From UBA5972 sp964567685 (GTDB lineage Bacteria; Pseudomonadota; Alphaproteobacteria; Rhodobacterales; Rhodobacteraceae): a DNA stretch of 40,996 nt. Positions 10,837-17,910 of the stretch are shown piece by piece. The notes below the pieces were generated by a model that saw nothing but the letters and a program-made list of their open reading frames with translations, did no database searches and was not told the DNA's origin. The stretch spans positions 1-40,996 of the forward strand of contig CAZMNO010000031.1 of the NCBI GenBank assembly GCA_964567685.1. Direction: 5' to 3'. Every line of letters begins with the position of its first letter. The first letter of the stretch is position 1. The position numbers and the translations under genes are program-made.

Positions 10837-10856
10837 GGGCGGGCGTTTGCCCGCCC
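10837..10856 (+). terminator. GC-rich stem-loop after DoxX gene 1
   Basis: GGGCGGGC, GTTT loop, GCCCGCCC: a perfect 8-bp all-GC stem beginning 9 bp past the DoxX stop. There is no T-run, so it is either a terminator of the U-poor kind or an mRNA-stabilising hairpin. Confidence 0.5.
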
Positions 10857-11032
10857 CGCACTCGACTATTGGTATAGTGCGATCACTTATTTTCGCTGCA
10901 ATATCGTGCATATTTATCAAATTCTCTCCTAACTTTCGCCGGATTTGCCGCCAAAGATGTGGCGGAACGATAGTCGGGTTTCTTGTTGGGGGCCTTTCTG
11001 TCCGCTGAAACCCGATGGAAAGGACCTGCGCA

Positions 11033-11509
11033 ATGAGGACTATCATCAAACAAGAGAAAATGCAGGAATTTGCCCATGCGACCGCACGGGTTCTGATTGC
11101 GTCTTACTTTATGGCCAAGGCGATTGGCCTGATCATCGATCCTGCCGGAATGGAACAGTTCCTTGCCGTCAGTGCCGTGCCTGACTATCTCAAATGGCCG
11201 AACGCAGGTTTTGAGCTATTGGCGGCCTTCGCAATCATGGTTGGATTCCAGACACGCACAGCGGCGGCCCTGCTGGCGCTTTATTTGTTCTGGTCCAGCT
11301 TTATTCTGAATTATCAGCCGGGTGATCCTTACGCGATTGGCGCATTCTGGCGTGATCTTGCGATGATCGGCGGGCTTTTGATGCTGTTCTCGCACGGCCG
11401 CGGTGCCTATGCGCTTGATAATTTCTTTCAGCGCAGAAGTGACGCCCGGGAGGCGCGTGAAAAAGCAGAAGAGGTAGGCGAAGAAGCCGTGCCCGAACCG
11501 CAAGCCTGA
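11033..11509 (+). CDS. DoxX family membrane protein (second of two)
   Basis: A 158-residue paralogue of the preceding DoxX protein, with the same four-helix plan (HATARVLIASYFMAKAIGLI, then FELLAAFAIMVGFQTRT). It has an added charged C-terminal tail (EAREKAEEVGEEAVPEPQA), likely cytoplasmic. ATG 11033 follows AAAGGA at suitable spacing; an in-frame ATG at 11015 is weaker. A strong intrinsic terminator follows. The tandem pair suggests duplication, but the two proteins have diverged widely. Function not established. Confidence 0.82.
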   Translation: MRTIIKQEKMQEFAHATARVLIASYFMAKAIGLIIDPAGMEQFLAVSAVPDYLKWPNAGFELLAAFAIMVGFQTRTAAALLALYLFWSSFILNYQPGDPYAIGAFWRDLAMIGGLLMLFSHGRGAYALDNFFQRRSDAREAREKAEEVGEEAVPEPQA

Positions 11510-11529
11510 TCCCGCTAAATCAAGAAAAC

Positions 11530-11559
11530 AAGGCCTCCCGCGCGGGGGCCTTTTCTTTT
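11530..11559 (+). terminator. Intrinsic terminator after DoxX gene 2
   Basis: AAGGCC(T)CCC pairs with GGGGGCCTT around a GCGC loop and runs into TTTTCTTTT. It lies 20 bp past the DoxX stop and 27 bp before trmFO, so it separates the two units. Confidence 0.85.
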
Positions 11560-11585
11560 GGGCAGAACTCGCCTAAAGCGCCGGG

Positions 11586-12953
11586 ATGATCAAACCAATC
11601 CATATCATCGGCGGCGGCCTTGCCGGTGCCGAGGCCACCTGGCAAGCGGTCAACGCGGGCGTGCCGGTCATCCTGCATGAGATGCGGCCGAAGGTCGAAA
11701 CCTTCGCCCATAAAAGCGATGCGCTGGCCGAAATGGTCTGTTCGAACTCTTTCCGATCCGACGACGATACCGCCAACGCTGTGGGTCTTTTGCATTGGGA
11801 AATGCGCCAGGCGAACAGCCTGATCATGGAAATGGCCGACAAACACTCCCTGCCTGCAGGTTCGGCCCTGGCGGTGGATCGCGAGGCATTTTCCAGAGCC
11901 GTGTCAGAGCGGCTTCTGGCACATGATCTGGTCACGCTGGCGCGCGAGGAAGTGACTGAAATGCCATCCGCCGATTGGGGGCAGACGATCATTGCCACTG
12001 GCCCTCTCACCTCCGAAGCGCTGGGGAAATCCATTTTGCAGGCCACCGGCGAAGACCGGCTGGCTTTTTTTGATGCCATCGCACCGATCGTTTACGCCGA
12101 TAGCATCGATATGACACAGGCCTGGTTCCAGTCGCGCTATGACAAGGGCGAGACAGAGGCTGAACGCCAGGCCTATCTTAACTGCCCGATGAACCGCGAT
12201 GAGTATGAGGCATTCATCGACGCTCTGCTGGCCGCTGAAACCACCGAATTTCGCGAGGGCGAGACCGATACCCCCTATTTTGAAGGCTGTCTGCCGATTG
12301 AAGTCATGGCTGCTCGGGGCCGTGAAACCCTGCGCTTTGGACCGATGAAACCGGTCGGGCTGACCAATCAGCATGATCCGACGACCAAAGCCTATGCGGT
12401 GGTGCAGCTCAGGCGCGACAACGCACTTGGCACGCTGTTCAATATCGTAGGCTTTCAGACCAAAATGAAATACGGATCACAGCTTGAAGTTTTTCGGCGC
12501 ATTCCCGCACTTGAACAGGCGCAGTTTGCCCGTCTTGGTGGCATTCACCGCAACATGTTCATCAATTCGCCGCGCCTGCTCGATACCCAGATGCGGCTGA
12601 AATCAGCCCCCCATATCCGCTTTGCCGGACAGGTGACCGGGGTTGAAGGTTATGTCGAAAGTGCGGCCATGGGATTGCTGGCCGGGCGCATGGCAGCGGC
12701 TCAGGCAAAAGGCGGGGATCTGCCACCGCCTTCAATCGAAACCGCCAGCGGAGCACTGATCAACCATATCACCGGCGGTGCCGAAGCAAAAAGCTTTCAG
12801 CCGATGAACGTAAATTTCGGCCTCTTCCCCCCCATCGCTGAAGCAAGATCCGGCAGACGCGCGCGCAAAGAGCGCTATCTGGCCTATACCGACCGCGCCA
12901 AAGCCGCTTTTGGCGCGTGGCTGGCGGGGATGCGCGAAAAAGCCCTGGCCTGA
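11586..12953 (+). CDS. trmFO: TrmFO, folate-dependent tRNA m5U54 methyltransferase
   Basis: A 455-residue FAD/folate enzyme that methylates U54 in the tRNA T-loop, using 5,10-methylenetetrahydrofolate as one-carbon donor and FAD/NAD(P)H as reductant. It opens with the FAD-binding IIGGGLAGAEA (residues 7-17). Both conserved cysteines are present: Cys52 in MVCSNSFRSDD and Cys200 in YLNCPMNRDEY. The length fits the family. It is the first gene after the terminator at 11.55 kb and is followed 58 bp later by a methyltransferase gene. Confidence 0.96.
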   Translation: MIKPIHIIGGGLAGAEATWQAVNAGVPVILHEMRPKVETFAHKSDALAEMVCSNSFRSDDDTANAVGLLHWEMRQANSLIMEMADKHSLPAGSALAVDREAFSRAVSERLLAHDLVTLAREEVTEMPSADWGQTIIATGPLTSEALGKSILQATGEDRLAFFDAIAPIVYADSIDMTQAWFQSRYDKGETEAERQAYLNCPMNRDEYEAFIDALLAAETTEFREGETDTPYFEGCLPIEVMAARGRETLRFGPMKPVGLTNQHDPTTKAYAVVQLRRDNALGTLFNIVGFQTKMKYGSQLEVFRRIPALEQAQFARLGGIHRNMFINSPRLLDTQMRLKSAPHIRFAGQVTGVEGYVESAAMGLLAGRMAAAQAKGGDLPPPSIETASGALINHITGGAEAKSFQPMNVNFGLFPPIAEARSGRRARKERYLAYTDRAKAAFGAWLAGMREKALA

Positions 12954-13011
12954 GAGCGACTGGACGCCCCTGACCCGTATTGTTAACCTGACAAGGTGAT
13001 CAGGGGGGGAT

Positions 13012-13635
13012 ATGAGTAAAGATCAGGGATTTCTTAAAGACGCCTATCATACTGGGAACGCGGAGGAAACACGCGCGCTTTATGACAGATGGGCAGAAAC
13101 CTATGACGCCGAGATCCGCGAAAACGGCTATGCAACACCATCGCGCTGCGCCGCTGCCCTGGCTGGATTTGTCCCGGATCAGACCGCACCCGTCCTTGAC
13201 GTCGGTTGCGGTACCGGGCTTTCCGGGCTGGCGCTGCGTGATGCCGGATTTGCCTTGATTGACGGCTGCGATCTCAGCGCTGAAATGCTCAAACAAGCGG
13301 CGGAACGTGACAGGCTTTATCGCGCGCTCATCAAGATCGATCTTAATGACGCGCTCCCGTTTGAACCCGGTGCCTACACAGCGATTGCCGCAATCGGTGT
13401 GCTGGCTTCTGGCAATGCTCCGGCTGGCCTGATTGACCAGATGCTCGAGTTTCTGCCAGCAGACGGGTTCTTTGTCTTTTCGCTCAATGACAACACCCTG
13501 AAAGACCCGGAATATGAAGCGCGGATCGTGGAAAATATCGACACCGGGCAAGTGCGGTTATTGTTCAGGCAGCATGGCCCGCATCTGCCGGGAATTGGCA
13601 TGCAAAGCACTGTTTACGTGATGCAAAAAACCTGA
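13012..13635 (+). CDS. Class I SAM-dependent methyltransferase
   Basis: A 207-residue Rossmann-fold methyltransferase. Motif I VLDVGCGTGL lies at 61-70, an acidic motif II (GCDLSAEML) follows, and IDLNDALPF precedes the beta-4 strand. The N-terminal YDRWAETYDAEI is typical of small-molecule methyltransferases of the UbiE/TPR-methyltransferase type. Substrate unknown. It has a strong purine ribosome-binding site (GGGGGGAT). The next gene, gluQ, begins on the very next base after its TGA, so the two are likely translationally coupled, but that does not by itself define a tRNA substrate. Confidence 0.82.
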   Translation: MSKDQGFLKDAYHTGNAEETRALYDRWAETYDAEIRENGYATPSRCAAALAGFVPDQTAPVLDVGCGTGLSGLALRDAGFALIDGCDLSAEMLKQAAERDRLYRALIKIDLNDALPFEPGAYTAIAAIGVLASGNAPAGLIDQMLEFLPADGFFVFSLNDNTLKDPEYEARIVENIDTGQVRLLFRQHGPHLPGIGMQSTVYVMQKT

Positions 13636-14511
13636 ATGCGCGAACGGTTTGCCCCATCTCCGACCGGATTTCTGCATCTGGGCCACGCCTTTTCCGCCCT
13701 GACCGCCTGGGATGCAGCAGAGGCTGAGAGGGCTGAGTTTCTGCTCAGAATCGAAGATATTGACACCACCCGATCCCGACCGGAGTTTGAGGCGGCGATC
13801 TTTGAAGATTTGCACTGGCTCGGCCTTTCCTGGCCAGAGCCGGTAATGCGGCAATCAGACCGGATGGACGCGTATCAGGAAGCACTTAAGGTTTTGATAT
13901 CAAATGATCTTTGCTATCCATGCAAATGCAGCCGTCGCGATATCAACCTAGCCCTCAGCGCCCCGCAGGAAGGTGATGGGCGCAAGATCGGCCCTGATGG
14001 TCCGGTATATCCTGGCACCTGTCGCGACCGCCGCATGGCGGATCGAATCACTGGCGATGCAATCCGCCTTAACATGGCCCGCGCCATTGACCATCTTGGC
14101 GGGGTGAATGTGGTCAACGAACTTGAATATCTGGAAATCGGCGGTGCAAATCGGGTTCATCACCGGCTCAATGCCAAAGAATTAATCTCGGCGACCGGCG
14201 ACATTGTGCTGGCGCGGCGCGATATCGGCACCTCTTACCATCTTGCGGTGGTGGTGGATGACGCAGCACAAGCCATCACCCATGTCACAAGGGGCCGTGA
14301 CATGGAAAGCGCGACAGCGATCCATGTTCTGCTGCAACATCAGCTCGGGTATAAAACGCCGGTCTATTGCCACCACCGGCTGATCCGCGATGAAAACGGC
14401 AAGCGGCTGGCCAAACGGGATGACGCGCGGGCGATCAGGAAATATCGCGCTGATGGTCTGACCCCTGAAGAGGTGCGCGCGCTGGTCGGGCTAAAGCAGC
14501 GGCTGGCTTAG
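13636..14511 (+). CDS. gluQ: Glutamyl-Q tRNA(Asp) synthetase
   Basis: A 291-residue GluQRS, a truncated paralogue of glutamyl-tRNA synthetase without the anticodon-binding domain. It attaches glutamate to queuosine-34 of tRNA(Asp). It has the class I HIGH-type motif FAPSPTGFLHLGHA near the N-terminus, zinc-type cysteines in CYPCKCSRR and YPGTCRD, and a KMSKS-like GKRLAKRD near the C-terminus. It starts immediately after the methyltransferase stop codon and overlaps the convergent hisI by 21 bp at the 3' end. Confidence 0.93.
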   Translation: MRERFAPSPTGFLHLGHAFSALTAWDAAEAERAEFLLRIEDIDTTRSRPEFEAAIFEDLHWLGLSWPEPVMRQSDRMDAYQEALKVLISNDLCYPCKCSRRDINLALSAPQEGDGRKIGPDGPVYPGTCRDRRMADRITGDAIRLNMARAIDHLGGVNVVNELEYLEIGGANRVHHRLNAKELISATGDIVLARRDIGTSYHLAVVVDDAAQAITHVTRGRDMESATAIHVLLQHQLGYKTPVYCHHRLIRDENGKRLAKRDDARAIRKYRADGLTPEEVRALVGLKQRLA

Positions 14512-14856
14512 CTCCACCTCTTCCCCGTCCTGAATTCCCGTATAAAAACAGGAGGTTCGGTTGGTGTGGCAGGCCGGACCTGTCTGCTTGACCAGCACCA
14601 GCAGGCAATCGCGGTCACAATCCACCCTGAGCTCCACCAATTGCTGCCGATGGCCGCTGGTCAGTCCCTTTTCCCAATATTCGCCGCGTGAGCGCGACCA
14701 ATAGGTCACCTGCCCGGTTGCCAGGGTTCTGGCAACAGCCCCTTCATTCATCCAGGCCATCATCAGAACATCACCAGTATCGCTGTCTTGCGCAATCGCC
14801 GGAATCAGCCCTTTTGCGTCATAGAGCAATGTGCCTGGATCAAATTTGACTGGCAT
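14491..14856 (-). CDS. hisI: Phosphoribosyl-AMP cyclohydrolase
   Basis: A 121-residue HisI, the third step of histidine biosynthesis, which opens the purine ring of PR-AMP to ProFAR. The metal-binding motif VDCDRDC and the zinc cysteine segment GPACHTNRTSCFY are intact, as is VLMMAWMNEGA near the N-terminus. It is the stand-alone form, without a HisE domain, as usual in Rhodobacterales. AGGA precedes the ATG. The last 21 bp overlap the end of gluQ on the opposite strand. Confidence 0.95.
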   Translation of the reverse strand: MPVKFDPGTLLYDAKGLIPAIAQDSDTGDVLMMAWMNEGAVARTLATGQVTYWSRSRGEYWEKGLTSGHRQQLVELRVDCDRDCLLVLVKQTGPACHTNRTSCFYTGIQDGEEVELSQPLL

Positions 14857-14933
14857 GGTTTCCTGTCCTTTTCAAACCGATTGTCATGCCCTATCTAATG
14901 CGGGTCAGGTCTCAGGGAAAGGCGCGATCGGCC

Positions 14934-15386
14934 ATGAGCGGTGAACAGGATCTTATCCGACTTTATTCAGGGCGCATCCTGGCGCTTGCGGCCGGCATTC
15001 CACTAACAGAGCGGCTTGACTCGCCTGACGCCACGGCGCGCAAACGCTCGCCGCTTTGCGGCTCAACCGTGACGGTTGACCTGGTACTCAGAGACGGCGT
15101 CATCGCCGAATACGGGCAGGATGTAAAAGCCTGTGCGCTTGGTCAGGCGGCGGCCTCCATTGTGGGGACCAATGTGATCGGGCGGTCGCTTGAGGAAATC
15201 CGCAGAGCGCGGAATGAATTGCGCGCCATGCTGACAGATAACGGCCCGATCCCCTCGCCCCCCTTTGACGAGCTTGAGGTTTTGCTGCCGGCACGCGATT
15301 ACAAGAACCGCCATGCCTCCATTCTGTTGGTGCTCGAGGCCACGCTCGCGGCTTTTGAGGAAGCTGAAAAAGCCGCCTGCGCCTAA
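14934..15386 (+). CDS. IscU/NifU-like Fe-S scaffold family protein
   Basis: A 150-residue protein of the IscU/NifU N-terminal fold. Alignment by eye puts Cys42 (SPLCGST) and Cys67 (KACALGQA) at the IscU Cys37 and Cys63 positions. The third ligand is missing: IscU's HCS is HAS here (His127-Ala128), and the Asp after the first Cys is Ser. It may be a scaffold with altered ligands or a sulfur-transfer partner. ATG 14934 follows AAAGG and gives the usual family N-terminus; the upstream ATG at 14886 seems less likely. It is divergent from hisI. Confidence 0.78.
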   Translation: MSGEQDLIRLYSGRILALAAGIPLTERLDSPDATARKRSPLCGSTVTVDLVLRDGVIAEYGQDVKACALGQAAASIVGTNVIGRSLEEIRRARNELRAMLTDNGPIPSPPFDELEVLLPARDYKNRHASILLVLEATLAAFEEAEKAACA

Positions 15387-15424
15387 AAAAAACGCCGCAG
15401 CTTCCTTTTTTGGGAAGTGCGGCG
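15385..15424 (-). terminator. Minus-strand intrinsic terminator
   Basis: Arms at 15393-15405 and 15413-15424 pair over 12 bp with one bulge, and on the minus strand the stem is followed by eight U residues (A-run 15385-15392). It overlaps the stop codon of the IscU-like gene, but its orientation serves a transcript coming from the right: the small membrane-protein gene, and perhaps recG read-through. Confidence 0.8.
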
Positions 15425-15567
15425 TGAAAGGTGCGTGCCCGTTTGGTCCGGCTTGTGATCACAAATGGATCGATGCTTTGAGGTCAGGCAATACCGTAAA
15501 GCGCGCGCATGTCAAATTGGGGGACAGAGATGCGCATGAGGCAGGCCGGAACGGGCCGCAGGCGAAG

Positions 15568-15690
15568 TCAGGCCATGCCAGGCAGGCTGAGGCCGACAAA
15601 CAAAACAACAATCAACGCGGCAACGCCGACAGCATCTTCCAATATGGTCGCGGGAGCGCGTGAAAAAATGCGAAATATCTGAGTAAACAT
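15568..15690 (-). CDS. 40-aa single-pass membrane protein, putative SOS-induced
   Basis: A small ORF of 40 codons plus stop. It has a basic N-terminus (MFTQIFRIFSRAP), a short amphipathic segment with two acidic residues (ILEDA), and one strongly hydrophobic helix at about residues 21-38 (VGVAALIVVLFVGLSLPG). AGG lies about 9 bp upstream of the ATG. I do not recognise a named family. It has its own upstream region with LexA-type boxes and a downstream minus-strand terminator, so it forms a complete transcription unit in the 423-bp gap after recG. The shape recalls SOS-induced small inner-membrane proteins such as Caulobacter SidA or the toxin TisB. That parallel is inference; no homology is claimed. 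Confidence 0.65.
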   Translation of the reverse strand: MFTQIFRIFSRAPATILEDAVGVAALIVVLFVGLSLPGMA

Positions 15691-15744
15691 TCTGCTAACC
15701 TGCCGATTTGTTCTTTTGTTTCCTCTTTGTTCCATATTATGGCA

Positions 15745-15780
15745 GAACTTGTAAAGAACTTTTTAAGAACATTTGTGAAC
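15745..15780 (-). promoter_or_regulatory. Tandem LexA-type boxes upstream of the small membrane-protein gene
   Basis: Read on the minus strand, GTTC occurs four times at 15780-15777, 15770-15767, 15759-15756 and 15748-15745. The spacings are 6, 7 and 7 bp. The last three form two overlapping perfect matches to GTTC-N7-GTTC, the alphaproteobacterial LexA box. They lie 55-90 bp ahead of the small ORF start, with a TAATAT -10-like element between. Three GTTC at exact spacing is very unlikely by chance. Confidence 0.72.
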
Positions 15781-15809
15781 TTTTGGCCAATTTACTTTAA
15801 GATAACACC

Positions 15810-17900
15810 CTAACCTACTGTAATCATGCGAATAGCTTTCTCTTGCTCCATCAGGTAAAGCAGAACCCGCACCGCCTGACCACGTTTTCCTTTGAGATCG
15901 GGATCGGTTTGCAGCAGCATCCTTGCGTCATCCTGCGCCGTTTTCATCAGATCGGGCTGGCTTTCCAGGTCAGCGATGCGGAATTTCGGCAGGCCCGATT
16001 GCTGTACGCCCAGAACATCCCCGGCGCCGCGCAATTTCAGGTCTTCCTCGGCCAGAAAGAACCCGTCTTCACTTTCGCGCATGGCACTTAGCCGCCGCTC
16101 GGCGGTTTCACCAAGGGGCGGTGAATAAACCAAAAGGCAAGAAGAGGCCGTCTCACCCCGCCCAACCCGGCCGCGCAACTGGTGCAACTGGGCCAGACCG
16201 AAGTTTTCTGCCTGCTCTATCACCATGATGGAGGCGCCTGGCACATCGACCCCAACCTCAATCACCGTCGTTGCCACCAGCACGCGGCTGCGCCCGGCCT
16301 GAAAATCGGCCATTGCGGCATCTTTATCAGCAACAGGCATCTGCCCATGCACCAACCCAACCTGCCCTTCGCCAAAAGCCAGCCGCAGGGAGCGAAAGCG
16401 TTCTGCCGCCGCCGTCCATTCAACGGTTTCGCTTTCTTCAACCAGTGGGCAGACCCAATAGGCCTGCTGGCCCTCAGCCACGGCAGATTTCAGATGCTCG
16501 ATCACCTCGTCAATGCGGCCCGATGAGATCACCACCGTTTTGATCGGCTTGCGCCCCGGGGGTTTTTCATCGAGCACTGACAGATCCATATCACCATATT
16601 GTGCCAGAGCCAGCGAGCGGGGGATCGGTGTCGCCGTCATCACCAGCACATCCACGGCACGCCCCTTGGCCCCAAGATCCATACGCTGGCGCACACCGAA
16701 CCGGTGCTGCTCATCGATCACCGCCAGACGCAGATCGTGAAACTCGACGTCTTTCTGGAACACCGCATGTGTTCCCAGAAGCAGCTGAATATCGCCCGCA
16801 GCCAGTGCCGCAAGCTTGGCCTTACGCTCCGCTCCCTTGTCGCGTCCGGTCAGAATTTCCATCACCACACCCGCCTCTTCAACCATCGGTCGCAGGCTTT
16901 CCAGATGCTGGCGGGCCAGAATTTCGGTTGGCGCCATCATCACCCCCTGCCCGCCTGCTTCAGCAACGATCAAAAGGGCAATGAGCGCCACTAGGGTTTT
17001 GCCCGAGCCCACATCGCCCTGCAAAAGGCGGTTCATGCGCAAGGGCGAGGCGAGATCGTCGGCAATTTCGTCAAAGGCGCGGATCTGTGCATCGGTCGGA
17101 TCATAAGGCAGCGTTTTCAAGACCTTGGATTGATAGCGCCCAGTGGCAACACTCGCCACACCCTTGGCGCGTTTGATCCGCGCGCGCGCCAGAGCCAGCG
17201 TCAGTTGATGCGCGAACAATTCGTCATAGGCCAGCCGCTCACGGCATTTGACCCAGGGGGAAATCTCGGCCGCGGAAGCCGGGCGATGCGCTTGATGAAC
17301 CGCATCGTTCCAGTCTGGCCAGCCCTCTTTGGATTTCAGCGTCGGCTCGATCCATTCTTCTGGATCGGGCAACCGTTCCAGCGCCGATGCGGTTGCTTTC
17401 ATCATGACCTTTTGCGTCACACCCGCCGTTAGGGGATAGATCGGTTCAAAAGCCGGGATGTCCTCAGCATCCTCAGGCCTGAGTATATGATCGGGATGCA
17501 CCATCTGCGCCACCCCGTCAAAAAGCTCGATCTTGCCGGAAACGACCCGCCGCTGGCCGGTGGGCAGGGTTTTCTTCAGCCAGTCAGCCCTGGCGTGAAA
17601 GAACACAAGTTGAAAACTGGTTTCAGCGTCCTGAACGGTAACACGGTAAGGACGGCCTTCGGCCGAATTGGGGTGATGCAGACCAACCTCAACCTCAACC
17701 GTCGCCACCTCGGGCGGGATAACATTGCGAATGGTTGTGCGGATATTCCGGTCAATGCCCGAATGCGGCAGCGTGAATAACAGATCACGCGGGCGGGTGA
17801 TATTCATGCCTTCCAGGTTGCGCGCATTTCGCGGGCCAATCCCGGTCAACCCGGTGATGGCGGCAAAAAGCGGAAAGAGGATTTCGGGGCGGTTGCTCAT
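15810..17900 (-). CDS. recG: ATP-dependent DNA helicase RecG
   Basis: A 696-residue RecG, the monomeric double-strand translocase that regresses stalled forks and branch-migrates Holliday junctions. The N-terminal wedge/OB region (about residues 60-145) precedes the SF2 motor: Walker A GDVGSGKT at 295-302, motif II DEQH at 396-399, motif III TATPIPRS, and motif VI QLRGRVGRG. The length is normal. It starts 10 bp after ligA on the same strand and is probably co-transcribed. After its stop come 119 bp and then the small membrane-protein gene. Confidence 0.97.
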   Translation of the reverse strand: MSNRPEILFPLFAAITGLTGIGPRNARNLEGMNITRPRDLLFTLPHSGIDRNIRTTIRNVIPPEVATVEVEVGLHHPNSAEGRPYRVTVQDAETSFQLVFFHARADWLKKTLPTGQRRVVSGKIELFDGVAQMVHPDHILRPEDAEDIPAFEPIYPLTAGVTQKVMMKATASALERLPDPEEWIEPTLKSKEGWPDWNDAVHQAHRPASAAEISPWVKCRERLAYDELFAHQLTLALARARIKRAKGVASVATGRYQSKVLKTLPYDPTDAQIRAFDEIADDLASPLRMNRLLQGDVGSGKTLVALIALLIVAEAGGQGVMMAPTEILARQHLESLRPMVEEAGVVMEILTGRDKGAERKAKLAALAAGDIQLLLGTHAVFQKDVEFHDLRLAVIDEQHRFGVRQRMDLGAKGRAVDVLVMTATPIPRSLALAQYGDMDLSVLDEKPPGRKPIKTVVISSGRIDEVIEHLKSAVAEGQQAYWVCPLVEESETVEWTAAAERFRSLRLAFGEGQVGLVHGQMPVADKDAAMADFQAGRSRVLVATTVIEVGVDVPGASIMVIEQAENFGLAQLHQLRGRVGRGETASSCLLVYSPPLGETAERRLSAMRESEDGFFLAEEDLKLRGAGDVLGVQQSGLPKFRIADLESQPDLMKTAQDDARMLLQTDPDLKGKRGQAVRVLLYLMEQEKAIRMITVG

Positions 17901-17910
17901 GGCCCTATTG

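Noticed and set aside
15453..15464. Perfect palindrome TTGTGATCACAA
   Set aside because: A 12-bp palindrome is expected about ten times by chance in a window this size, and it lies in the 3' untranslated part of a unit rather than a promoter.
15265..15663. + strand reading frame of 132 codons across the IscU-like gene end and the gap
   Set aside because: No ribosome-binding site; it runs through the terminator and is antisense to the small membrane-protein gene.
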